Shown in pieces: positions 12,312 to 26,714 of a stretch of 64,000 nt of DNA; the first letter of the stretch is position 1; every line of letters starts with the position of its first letter. The translations under genes were made by a program, and so were the position numbers. Origin of the DNA: Aphelenchoides besseyi. Taxonomy: Eukaryota; Nematoda; Chromadorea; Rhabditida; Aphelenchoididae. The stretch is taken from contig JAMPIQ010000002.1 in the NCBI GenBank assembly GCA_024699855.1, forward strand, positions 15,314,001-15,378,000, in the 5' to 3' direction. The notes beneath the pieces were generated by a model. That model was not told the DNA's origin, did no database searches, and saw only the letters and a list, made by a program, of their open reading frames with translations.

Positions 12312-12568
12312 TCAGAGCTTCGTGTCGCTGCCGAAAATCAACATTCGAGTTATTTCCTTTGAATTTTGAATCGTTCAGCTGCCCGCAAATCACTTACCAA
12401 TTGTGTTCCCGTGACGACTGTTTTGCTTGACACTTTTGGAGAAACTTTGTTTATCTGACGATTGTGCTCGAAAAGATTTTGATTGATCGTATTGTTGTTG
12501 GACGAACGTGTTTTAATCAAAACCGCGAAAATGCAAATTCCAATGCTCGAGGCTACGAAGAAAATCAC
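12312..12568 (-). CDS. Possible small single-pass membrane protein
   Basis: An open frame contains one hydrophobic helix (IFFVASSIGICIFAVLI) followed by a basic, Asn/Ser-rich stretch. A canonical GTAAGT donor after GTQL and an AAAG acceptor join it in frame to a short last exon ending KL-TGA at 12312. No ATG is present at the 5' end of the open frame, so an upstream exon or a different start is likely. I recognise no family. It is divergent from the gene at 12695, with little room for a promoter. Confidence 0.35.
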
Positions 12569-12694
12569 TTCTATGTCGGGTTTAACTTTTAATTGACTTT
12601 TCGTGATTGTTTCCTTTAGCCATCGATGTTAAGATCGGAAATTTCAGAGCTCAATAGTCGTTGTGGTTACTGGAACTCCTTTGTTTGAAAGCAA

Positions 12695-13259
12695 ATGAAT
12701 CGTACGCAAACGGCTCGCGAAGCCGCAATCAGCGTTCTCCGAGACACCGGCTCTAAGGTTTGTCTATTTGGATGTTTTTTTAAAACGATCTATATTCCAG
12801 GTGGTACTCACAATTAAGATCCCCGGATTGAAGAAAAAGCACAGTCTATTACACACGCTTTTCAACGTCTTTAAAAAAGCCAACGACCCTTTTCGCCTCT
12901 CAACAAACGCTCATTTCGTTGAGTATCGTTTGACCGAAACGTCTCTGGACTTCTCAGTCGATGTCTACGAAGATTCGAAGGCTCGTAAGGAACGATCGGA
13001 GGTTCGACAAAACTATTTCTGCAAAATCACTCAGTTCCCATCAAGAATCAATCCGGAAAGTGCGGAGTTCGAGGTGAGTTCATGACTGTAGATTACAAGC
13101 AAATGTTCCCAACGCTGATAATAATCGATATTTCAGTTAGTGGAAGGTGCCAGTGGTGATTGCTACTTCCTGCTGACTTGCATCAAATTGGACAATCTGG
13201 GCACAAGTTGGAAAGAGTACCAATCGGCGAATGGAAGTCTGGACATGACAGCCACCTAA
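12695..13259 (+). CDS. Small CS/p23-like domain protein, uncharacterised
   Basis: Three exons (12695-12757, 12801-13073, 13137-13259) encode about 152 residues with all junctions in frame. Residues 22-30 (VVLTIKIPG) and the last 50 residues (PESAEFELVEG, then LLTCIKLD, then SWKEY) look like the strand pattern of a CS (p23/HSP20-like) fold. Such folds usually serve in HSP90 co-chaperones or assembly factors. The middle part (KKKHSLLHTLFNVFKKANDP) is not typical of that fold, so the assignment is tentative. No catalytic residues are expected. An AATAA-type signal lies about 115 bp downstream. The gene is convergent with the kinase-like gene on the other strand. Confidence 0.55.
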
Positions 13260-13440
13260 TGGATCGGATACTCTTTAACAAAACCGTTGCCAAAAGTCTC
13301 ATGTTCCTTTTTCCACTTCTACTCCCTAATCTCAGTGTACGTTACGATTTGTTGTTCCGTTTCTTATTGCGTGATAAATAATTTAAAGTTTGGATTTCTG
13401 GACATTACCGGAAAGTTTAATAAACCGATTCACAAACATT

Positions 13441-15093
13441 TTACTCGGCGCTTACAATCGTTCGAGTCAAATCGTCAGCCGGATATTCAATGTCTTTTGT
13501 TTCTACGTCATTCAACATTGACAACGGTGCAATTCCAGCGACCATTTCGAGACTATCGTTGATCAGTGATTGCGCGCGTTCGAGCAGATACGGACTGGCC
13601 ATTTTCAAATCCTCCGGTAAGAACATCAGATACGTTACCGCCGCCATTGGAAGAAAGAAAGTGTATGTGCGTTCCACACATTCCATGGTAACATCATTGG
13701 CACTTCCTTCAGAGTATCTGCAATCAAAAACCAATGACTCAGAAGCCAATTGTTCGTCTTACTTTAACAAACTGAAATGATAGTATTCGAGAAGCTTTTT
13801 CAAATTCGTCTTTCGTTCTTTTTCTGTTAAGTTCCAACAAATTGCTTTTGCCACATCTTCGCCAAAACATCCGGGATGAACTTCTAAAACACGTGAATGA
13901 ATCCTTATTAGCAACCCAAACGATCTACGTGTCCAGTCGATAATCGCAGCAACTTCGCGTCGATTGGTCAAAAAGAAGTTACGTGCAATTGGATTCCCAT
14001 GAATCAAACATTCTTCGCATTTCATCTTCTTAGCTGCAAGATTTACAGTTTTGGCGAGATATCGCGAGTCGGTGAGTTCGAGAAGTTTCTGTAAAAATGA
14101 CCATTGAATTTGAGGTGCCGACTTTCACACTTACACTCAAACGTTCATCGTCCAAGCTTGTCCATGCCGCTGCCGCGTTTCCGATGAACATTGAGAGTTG
14201 CCGATAGAATTGAGCGTTGTTTGGAGTGATAACCGTCGTCCATTCCGACTTTTGTTGTCGTGAAGCAGCGTGAATTTGGGCCAATAGGCGGAGAAGATCA
14301 CGTACGGCTTCTACACTGATCTCATCCTCCCATTCAATACTAACGGCTCTTTCTGCAATGTCTTCCATGATGATCACCGATTCATTGCACTCTTCTGTTG
14401 GTGTTTTCTGAAAGGACGTTGTTTTATTTACAGTGAGGAAAATGAATTACGTGAATCAAAAAGATCTTCGGCACACTTGCTTTCTTCTGTTTTTGGAGCC
14501 ACTCGTAAACGTGGCATTCGCTAAATGCTCGTTAGATGATGAAAATATTAAGTGGAAGTTACCGAAAGAACATTTTGACTGAAAGTTTTCCAGCTGGCGA
14601 TCGATCTTCTCGAGTTTGTTTGGAACAAACTTTCAGGACAACCGAACGCGGCAAAACCTCATGCTCCCAACCGAATGTGACACGAAGAACCAACGTACGA
14701 TCCAAGTCTAATGAAATGAAAATACCCACAGCATCCGATAACTCTCTTACCCTTCTCGATGTACTTGTTCAGCTTTTCGATGATGTATTGTGGAGCGGGA
14801 ATCGGTGGTGTCTTGTAGTTCTCGCACAATTTTTGCATCAGCCATTCGACACTCACGTCCGTTCCGCAAAAAAACTGTTTTTCGGCAGCACTTAAAGTTT
14901 CACCGTCGTCTGAGTTCGATTGATTGTTAAAGTTTTGAGTGGAACCGCCCTGAACGACATCATCACTCAGAAGCAGTTCGTTTGGTCCATGTGATGTTGT
15001 GCGATTGACATTTCGCTTCGAGTGCAGATCAATAGCCGGTGTCGTAGCTTTGGTTTTGTGGCCATGCGACGATTTGGACGGACTACAACCCAT
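13441..15093 (-). CDS. CHK/ecdysteroid-kinase-like protein (DUF1679 type), probable pseudokinase
   Basis: The ATG at 15093 begins Met-Gly-Cys-Ser, a candidate N-myristoylation/palmitoylation signal, followed by a Ser/Thr/Asn-rich stretch and then a helical lead. Short introns join blocks typical of the nematode-expanded CHK family: a Brenner-like region with VIIMEDIAE, then LLRLLAQIH, then CLIHGNPIARNFFL, then AAIIDWTQVHPGC, FGEDVAKAIC and LLEYYHF. Family members are aminoglycoside-phosphotransferase-like kinases whose catalytic loop reads His-Gly-Asp-x(4)-Asn. Here Asp is replaced by Asn (HGN). The downstream metal-binding Asp (IIDW) is kept. Activity may therefore be lost or altered. The last exon ends at TAA 13441. 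Family call firm, substrate unknown. Confidence 0.8.
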
Positions 15094-16615
15094 CGGAACT
15101 ATTCGGTCAGTGGACAGAATTCTCGCGTATTAGCGATGTTAAACAGAGCTCCGAAAAACCTTATGACATCGCATAAACGTAGAAATAAAATGACTTGGGC
15201 CTTTTTTTGTCACAATTTGAAAAGACGGAGTGCTCTGTTTATTGTCCTCCTGCCAAATTCCAACCGAAATCGCTGGTTATTGTTCGATGTTTTGGCCTCG
15301 AGTTCAACTTGTGATGCGAACAGAATTCGACCGATGCAATTAACTTTGCGATCTTGGAGTTTAATGACCAACTTGCGTTTATTTCCACTGTGTTCGATAC
15401 TACTCGTCTAAGTGATTGCTGCATAGGGTCTGTGTTTTGGAGTTACAACAGCCATTGATTTTTGTGTGGATCGAAAAACCAATTCACCACTTCTTATAAC
15501 TTAACGTGAATTTGATGGAACAGTTGAGACGATTGAACATGACTGAGACGGCAAGTCAAACTGTAAGCTCGATTATTCGCAAATTGAACTATTTGTTTCA
15601 GAAACTGAATTGGAAATCTGGTGGTTTGAACTCGCTAGTTTCATCATTCGATGAACTTGAATTCGCTTTGTGATAACACCGCTGTTGGCCGCAAACCTCG
15701 TATCTTCCAAACAACTCGCCTTTCAAAGCTTTATGTGCAATTTCTGGTCATAAGAATTGAGAATAAAGTCAATGAATGATTGTAGAGTTGTTCCAAAACA
15801 TCATTAGTCGGATAAATTGACTGAGATAGTCGATTAGATCCTGGGACTTCAGCATCGGGATCTGTCGCTGCAAAAATATTGCCGGGTGTGTGTATTTTTG
15901 TTGTTGTAACCCGCGTACTTTTCGCAGCCGTGGAATTGGGGAGGATTTTGGGAAACAACTGGAGGAAAAACAAGCACACGACGCAAAAGCTAATCGTTTC
16001 AACGGAGACCTCCCGCACCATCAGTCCAAGGGGTTGTGCGTCCCACCACAAGACGGTCGGTTTTCGCTGCTCGGTGCTGAAATATTGTTGTTGGGCGAGC
16101 CGTTCCTCTCTCCCAAAAACTTCCTACTCTCTCATACACTCTCAACCGCTTTCTTCGGTTTTTGTTGTTTTATGGAACGACGCAACGAACGGCGCAAGGA
16201 GTCCGAATTGTTTGTTTGTGTCCACAACGTTCGGATTTCGATGAAACGATCTGATGACTTCAACCAGTCCGCTGTTCATGGACCTCGTTTTTGATCCATC
16301 ACTTTGCGTTGCAAAACTCCGCGATTCTGTTTTCTCGTTTCGAACGTGAAGCTACGAGTCGTTTATGAGAGTGTTGATTTCACGCGGTTTCTTTTGCAGA
16401 CAGTCCATTGAATGAGAACTAAGAGCCAATAAGTTGGAAAGCCCCGTAGTGCCATTGATATTAGGTTGGTTGAGATTTTTTCGATTGTTCCTCGTTCAGC
16501 ATTCCCATCGAAGACACTTTGAACGAATCGTATTTCAGCGTCTACTAGTGGAAATTGAACGGTATAAGCGAACTGCAACATAAACGTTCCACGCAGCTTT
16601 CGAATTGTGAAGAAA
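15094..16615. other. Intergenic region with one weak minus-strand reading frame
   Basis: A frame at 15731-16051 (-) encodes 106 residues with one hydrophobic stretch (TISFCVVCLFFLQLF) that could be a signal or membrane anchor, but it has no recognisable family and overlaps open frames on the other strand. The rest probably holds promoters for the divergent kinase-like gene and the gene at 16616. Confidence 0.3.
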
Positions 16616-17244
16616 ATGGATTCTGGTCGTAATCGTGGTACAATTGGCGGTGGCAAAGAACCTCAGGTTCCCGTCCATTCACCGCCAGTCAACAACGATG
16701 TTTATATGCGTGATGATGTGAACGAGTCGACAGAAGTTGAACGTATGGACCCCAACGCAGATCTCTATTGGCAAAACGAAAACGAAGGCAGCGAGAATCA
16801 CCCGCCCAGACAGGTTCGAGAGTTTTCGTTCATTCACTTTAATTCAATTTGAAGAATGCACCAATTGCCGACAAGAATCGTGGACGTCGACACAAAGGTG
16901 TGGCCACAGACGATTGGCCCAACGATCGAGGACGTGCGCAGAATCCGGCCGCGGAGCGAAGACAGCTCGTTGGACTGCCGAATCTGACCGATCGTACCGA
17001 AAAACAGGGAACGGATCGACCGCGAAAAGACGTCGATCTCGATCAAACTTCACCTCCATCACGTCTTCCACTTCAGCCACGACGAAGCCGAAATCCCAAT
17101 CAGGGAAACGATTCGATGGTTGAGAACGGGGATGGTGAGTTCAACTGATCATTCTGTGGGAATTTAGCGATTGGCGCGCTTAAAAAGCGACATCAGATTT
17201 CCGATGAGAAAAAGACCGTGAACAGGCGATCGTCGGGCGATTAA
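16616..17244 (+). CDS. Hypothetical highly charged, low-complexity protein
   Basis: Three exons: from ATG at 16616 to a CAG|GTTCGA donor near 16815, then from about 16856 to a GTGAGT donor near 17135, then to TAA at 17244. About 190 residues rich in Arg, Asp, Asn, Pro and Gln, with no hydrophobic core, so probably disordered. No domain recognised; it could be a nucleic-acid-associated protein. It ends only about 137 bp before the USP7 start codon on the same strand. This leaves room for either an operon-like pair or an alternative 5' exon set of USP7, but its reading frame closes before USP7. Confidence 0.5.
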
Positions 17245-17381
17245 ACGGCCGATAAGTTGATCGGAGGTTTTGCATTCGAGGGTCAAAATCAACAGCAAAA
17301 ACTCAGCTGCGATAGATCTCATTGCTGTCTGCGCTTGTTTGCCGTTCATTTGCTTTTCCAATTGTTCTTACGACAATCTCA

Positions 17382-21308
<3,927 letters not shown>

Positions 21309-21985
21309 AGCGAACGAAGAATTCTCTCTAAACTATTTGATGGCATTTAATAATTTTGTTGACCTATTTTCTGTATATTCAATTGTACACGATATTTATG
21401 GATTGCGTGCATAAACGCACTAATTTAAACCTTATCTTAGGATTATGTTTGTTCAAATTCATGCCCATGGTTTAGCCACCACTCTCTTGCTCGCGCTCTC
21501 CTTCTTCTAATGCACGTCTCTTACTGTTAACGGAAATAGAAACGCTTCGGGTACGTGGTTATCGTTTATTTTTCTCTTTTCTTCGCCTCTGGTATACCAA
21601 CGTGCTATGCACTAGGGTTGTTCTTGTTGTTGTTTTTGTATTCTTCCTAAAACCAATTGTTGTTACTCACGTTTTTGCCTACCAGTCGCTCAGAATAAAT
21701 GAACTGTGAAAACAATCATTTAGTTGGGAAGTCCTTTGGGACCATGAGTTGAGATGGGAAGGTGAAGGTTTGAGAATAAGATGAGAACATCACGATAAGT
21801 GTTTAACAATCTTTCGTCTTTTCGATGCCAATTTGACATTAAAATTGTTCTAAACAAGAAATTAGTGATTCCAACGCTATGCAAAGTTTTCTTGTCGTAT
21901 AAAAGAGCTTCGATTTGCGGTTCGATCGCAGTCTTCGGGTTTCCTTTGACTTTTCGCTCTTCAACTATCCAGATCTTCTTGTGCA
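21309..21985. other. USP7 3' flank and promoter region of the sperm gene
   Basis: AT- and T-rich DNA. The open frame at 21720-22010 on the minus strand overlaps the MSP-domain gene start and has no recognisable domain, so I treat it as chance. Nothing else is supported. Confidence 0.4.
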
Positions 21986-22403
21986 ATGGCCGCTCTTGCC
22001 GTCGATCCACCAGCTTGTCAAGTTCCAGCCGCCGGCGGAACTTCGACCCACCAGCTCAACAACAGCGGTGCCGCTCGTTTGGCGTTCAAGGTTTGTTTCT
22101 GTCTTCTGCCTTCTCATTTCTTTGTGATTTAGGTCAAGTCTTCGAACAACAACGAGTACCGTCTCAAGCCCGTTTTCGGATTCGTCGAACCTGGAGCTTC
22201 GGCACCATTGGAGATCACTCGTTTGGTGAGTTCGCTTGTTTGCGATCTTGTTCATCACTCGTCCTTTCCAGAACGGTGCTCCAAAAGAAGACAAAATGGT
22301 TATCCAATACGCCGAGGTCGCCGCCGATGCAACTGATGCACAAGCTCCGTTCAAAGCTGGACCGGCCGCCGGTGAGGTCGTCTTGCCAGTTACCGCTCAA
22401 TGA
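21986..22403 (+). CDS. Sperm-specific small MSP-domain protein (SSP family)
   Basis: Three exons (21986-22090, 22133 to about 22231, about 22277-22403) encode about 109 residues, nearly all one major-sperm-protein domain. Motifs: DPPACQVPAAGGTSTHQL near the N-terminus, ARLAFKVKSSNNNEYRLKPV, then FGFVEPG and DKMVIQYAEV. The short length and the VKSSNNNEYR core match nematode small sperm proteins rather than full MSP (about 127 residues). MSP domains of this kind form the non-actin cytoskeleton and signalling surface of nematode sperm. Expression is expected in the male germline, but no regulatory site was identified. AATAAA follows about 30 bp after the stop. Confidence 0.88.
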
Positions 22404-22710
22404 GCTCTTCTCTTTTTCTGTTGTCCTTGAGACCAATAAACGTGTTCTTTGGATTTGACTTGCTTTTTGTTAGGATGAATGAACTATTTGCTGTCCAATG
22501 AAATCACTCGGTTGTTCATTTGAATCTCATCGAATTCGCTTTGTGTTGTCGCTTAAGCACGAATAGAACCATCGATTTGTGTCTTCAATCCGTGAGTTCT
22601 TTACGTTTCCACTATGACTTGCTTTCATTGAAAGCCGATTGACAATCAAGAGCATTAAGGATTCACATACTTGAGATCAAAAGGTCATTTCCAACCATCA
22701 AATCTTAATT

Positions 22711-23306
22711 GCAAAACTAACAACAAAAATTGTTTTGACAACCGCGTCAGGAAAGCTACCACAAGTGATAACCACCAAGCAGTCGAAGGGAGAGCCTGGG
22801 GAAAACCCCTGGGGACGCTTTCAACCGTGAACCCGAACACGGTCCCACCCGGAGGTGGGTTATGCTAACTCTCGATCCAACACTCATAGCCTTGTTGAAT
22901 CTTCGGTAAGAGACCCGAACTTCCGAAGAAGTCGAAGTCAGTACCTCCGCACAACCATTAGGCTATGAGCTGCTGGTGACTGCAGGACAGAAAGCTGCTC
23001 ATGATCCGGAGATTTCGACATCCACTTCTCAGTGGACTGCCATTGATTCTGGACTTTAGTTGAGTGGTTGAGAGTACAACAACAAAACTTCTAAGGATGT
23101 TCACGACTTGTATTCAAACTCGATTTCTACCATAAGTGAACCGATCGATGTATAATTAGCAATATTAACTACATTGATATTAAGTAGTTGTTCCTGCAAA
23201 TTATAGCGATTGAGATCAACTAATATCGTTGTTATAGTCAACTCCAGCAAACTCGATTCTGACTGAGTATGTTTTCGATTCCAATTCTTCGTCTCGATCA
23301 ACTTCA
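22711..23306. repeat. Dispersed structured repeat, copy A
   Basis: About 0.6 kb, nearly identical to 57380-57972 over the first 490 bp and recognisably similar to the end. It is rich in perfect stems: CCCACC/GGTGGG at 22844-22859 with a CGGA tetraloop, CTTCGG/CCGAAG at 22901-22928, GAGAG/CTCTC at 22790-22873, and a 10-bp long-range pair CTCATAGCCT/AGGCTATGAG at 22883-22969. Several stems are nested, which suggests a folded RNA. There is no long reading frame. It may be a SINE-like or non-autonomous retroelement, or the 5' UTR of a LINE. It ends exactly where the right inverted-repeat arm begins. Confidence 0.8.
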
Positions 23307-23612
23307 ATTCTTAAACGGCAAAGAAACTACTGAACGATAAAAGAAGTTACCACCGATTTTCGACACCCAAAACACTCTTAGTCGAAGTTCCCGTTCGTGT
23401 GAAACGTTCCGTTCAGTGGTTTTTTTCCCAGCTGTTTTTGAAAGTGAAGCGGAAGAGAGCGAAGGACACACAACTGAAAGGAAGGCGACTGAACGGACAG
23501 AACTGATTGACGCTTAAAACGTTGAATCAAGGGAATTGCAACATTTCATTTGTGCTTTTCTTGCTAAACGTTATTCACTTTCCGATATTGACGCTTTCAA
23601 TCCTACCCGAAA

Positions 23613-24795
23613 ATGAATTGCTTCGAGGTTTGTATCCTTTTCATTTTCTTCCAATTGCTCAAAACCTTTGGACAAAGAGTTGAGTGTGATGTAAGTGTAC
23701 TTGAGAACCAGTTGTTACCAAAACGTTCGTCAAATTTAGAAAACAGCGAAACCAGGTTACCACAGTACCTGCCGTTGGGATACAACTGCCGTGTACCGTA
23801 AGAAAGTCGTCAAACAGCCACGTATGTAATGTATTTTTTTCACAGTACATCTAGAAATTTAGATGGACGTCACACTTGTTCGTGTATGGCGGCGAGTGCC
23901 TTGATAGAAACGGAAATGTCTATTCAAGACAACTCAAAAACAAAGCTTTCCTACCAGTCAATGTTGGACTGCCTTTGCTTGCAGACAGAACAACCTTCAA
24001 TGTTCTCAACTTTAAAGTAAGTTACAGAAAAAGAAAAAAGTGCTTGGAGCGTATTATGTGTAATAGCGATTCACACACAAAATGCCCAACTTTTGCTCGT
24101 TTATCTGAGCTTTGTCGAGTGCACATTTTGTGTTAAAATTGATTTTAAGTCCTTCGAATTCTAAAAACTCTTGTTTTTGATTCATGTTGGTGGCTCGAAT
24201 ATCGTGTAATAGAGTAATGATTGCTGTTAACTTGCCAAGATTTTTCAGCTACATTGCCAGTGCTCAAACTAGTCAAGGTGGTTTTTGTATGAGCAACGTG
24301 GCCGGAACCTTGAAGTGTACGTATGGCCGCGAGTACGATGGATACACTCATAAGTGTTTGACTTATTCTGGGGCGACACTTACAGAGATGAAACCAAATT
24401 ACTACTCTGACTCCACCTTAGACGAAGTAAAAAACAGATTGAAAGTGGGTGCGTTTATTGCGGGTGAGATAAGTGTCAACTAACTATAAGAAGGACTAAT
24501 TTTAGTGATTCAAAGCACCGACAGATTTCGAGCTCATCAGAATTTGCCCGGGCACCTCGACGACAGAAGCAATGTTTTCATTCCCAGGCCATGGCACAAA
24601 GCTCAAGGTGCGCACGCGTTGTTGGTTGTTGGATGGAGAAACAATAGCAGAGAGCATCATCTGCTGGTTAAGAATTCATGGGGTTCTGAGTGGGGTGTTG
24701 ACGGTTATTCCTGGATTCTTTATCAAGCATCGGATAAGCTTGGTCTTTTAAAAGAAACTTATAACACCACGTTAACTCGCATCAGGAACATGTGA
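23613..24795 (+). CDS. Atypical papain-family (C1A) cysteine protease
   Basis: Secreted or lysosomal cathepsin-like protease. Signal peptide MNCFEVCILFIFFQLLKTFG, then very little propeptide, unlike classic cathepsins, then CRWDTTAVY, the nucleophile region CSCMAASALIE (catalytic Cys before Met-Ala-Ala), LSYQSMLDC, a GGFCMSN and YGREYDG block, HALLVVGW with the catalytic His, and VKNSWGSEWGVDGY with the catalytic Asn. Several introns are needed, including one of about 230 nt at about 24015-24248; a GTAAGT donor there joins in frame to YIASAQTSQGG. The Cys box is one residue shorter than the usual CGSCWAF and lacks its Trp. The catalytic residues appear intact, in contrast to the left-arm copy. 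Confidence 0.65.
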
Positions 24796-24890
24796 ACTTT
24801 AACTGTTTGTTTTTTGATAACCCAATAAATGGCTGTTCAATCTTCGCGTGTACATCAAATAAGAACAAAGTGAGATCAATGAAGGAATTG

Positions 24891-26445
24891 CTAACAGTTA
24901 GAGTTGTCAGAATTGGCTTGAGGTAACAGCTGTCGAAGTAGAATGTTGGCTTCTTCGTAGCTCACGTATCGCTTGACATGTGAGTTCAAATCGGCCGACG
25001 AAAGTCGACGACGTTGCCGGGAGCTCATTCCCTTCTGAAATTGATTCCTAGTCAAAATCTCAAAACTGTGTTACCCGAAGCAAATCGTTTATGACGTGAA
25101 AAGACAGGTGACGCAGTGATGGTCGGAGATCCAATATTTCAAGGAAAGAAAATCGTTGATTTTCGCGTCCAACAGCTTGATTTATAACAAACAGGGTCTT
25201 GGTTTTGTTTACAATTATATCGTAATGTCTACTTGTAAACAAAGCCACACGTCTAAACAACATCGGAGTACTAAAGCACATATCTCAAGTTTTACGTTGT
25301 TACAATAAGAACAAAATCAGTATTCTTTCTAGAGGTAGATGAGAGGATGAAAAGGTAGATTACCTGCATCTATGATTCGCTCGGTCAAATATGAGTTGAT
25401 AGCATTTGGTAGCCTTGCTATCACCCAAATCATTGAAACCGTATCCCTCAATAGACATAATACCATTTCCATTATAAATTTTTCTCGAACAACCGACGTC
25501 CCACGGCTAAACAACTTGGTGTCAACGTGTAAATCGTAAGGACAACTTGCATCGGTTTTGGGGCCTTCGACCGTATTCTTCACCCATTTAGTGTCGTTCT
25601 CGTAGTCAAGTGTGTACACACTGCCATCGATGTGCTCGTTGAAGAAAAAAATAACGGATCATCAACGACGTCAAAAGCCCAATGCAATGTGTGCTCATTC
25701 TCATGTAAGGACTCAAACTTATATGGAAGATCGGGGATCTTCAGACGAGTTAGATGAATCAATAAGTTATTCTAGAACTATCTTGTGAATTGGAATTCAC
25801 GGGCAATTACCTCATCAAACTCAAATTTGTAGGCATGCGTACGCTCAATAGATATCTTTTGGTATACTTGAGAGAAAGGTTCATCGGGGAAAACATTGAT
25901 AAGCATAAGATTATAAGAAGACGTGAAATAAAATCTCACTGGAGGGATATGATGAGTATCAATAGATAGTTTTTTAGAAAAACGATAGGTGGTGAGCTCA
26001 AGGGTTTCTACGTGGATTTTACGGAAAACGTACTCTTCAAAATCCTCAGTACCCCCGCGGTACCCAATGAGTAGAAGTATTGGCCACACGGACTCAGCTT
26101 TCCATTTTCAATTTTACAATCCAACGTCCCCATTACTTTTGGCTCAATTGGAAAGGTATCGCCCTCAACGCGAATCATCGTAGTTTTCCACAAAAATTGG
26201 GTCAAGTTATCGGACTTCATCGTGTAATAGAACGTTATCGAGTAGTAGAACGTTGTCTCGTCGATGAAGTCCAATAGATTTGTGTAATGAGGATTTTTGG
26301 ATTCCGACGACTCTTCGAAGACTTTGGATATTATCATAGCGAATAACAAGTCTACAGCACTTGCGAAAACATCGAACTGAATTCTTACCGGAACTTCGCC
26401 CAAACTTTGAGATCTTTGGTTTAGAAGCTCTGAGACGTCCAACAA
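24891..26445 (-). pseudogene. Frameshifted copy of the uncharacterised gene (right arm)
   Basis: Nearly identical to 6369-7925 but with two 2-nt expansions of homopolymers: five G instead of three (C run at 26052-26056) and seven T instead of five (A run at 25645-25651). Each shifts the coding frame. A further stretch near 25140-25190 has accumulated substitutions and small indels relative to the left copy. Splice sites and the basic last exon are otherwise kept. It is either a young pseudogene or a place where assembly or sequencing errors in homopolymers should be excluded. Confidence 0.65.
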
Positions 26446-26714
26446 GTTTGACCACTTTACAGTGCCTAATCAACACATTCTGACCTTGGATTCCCAACAA
26501 GTTTTGTTCAGTTAACGTTCATCTTTTGGCCGACCACGAGACTCACTCAACACGGGAATGTGCGCACAAGAGTCCCGGACGATGCGGCCGTTTTTCTGCA
26601 AGTTTCTGGCGTTTCGTTTAATCGAGAACCGGAGTCTAGGACTCAAACGATCAAAGACATTAATGAGAATTCAGCCGTTTGTTTCTACTGGCCCTTTCGT
26701 TTAAAACAAAACGA

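Larger units (their letters stand above)
23303..26661. repeat. Right arm of the large inverted repeat
   Basis: Reverse complement of 6153-9322. The outer portion carrying the uncharacterised gene is almost identical to the left arm. The cathepsin-like portion is diverged, and the innermost 200 bp is again nearly identical. The arm is about 190 bp longer than the left one, mostly from differences within the protease gene. Confidence 0.95.

Noticed and set aside
22711..23306. Hammerhead ribozyme in the structured repeat
   Set aside because: The CUGAUGA core was not found. An HDV-like fold could not be shown by eye and is not claimed.
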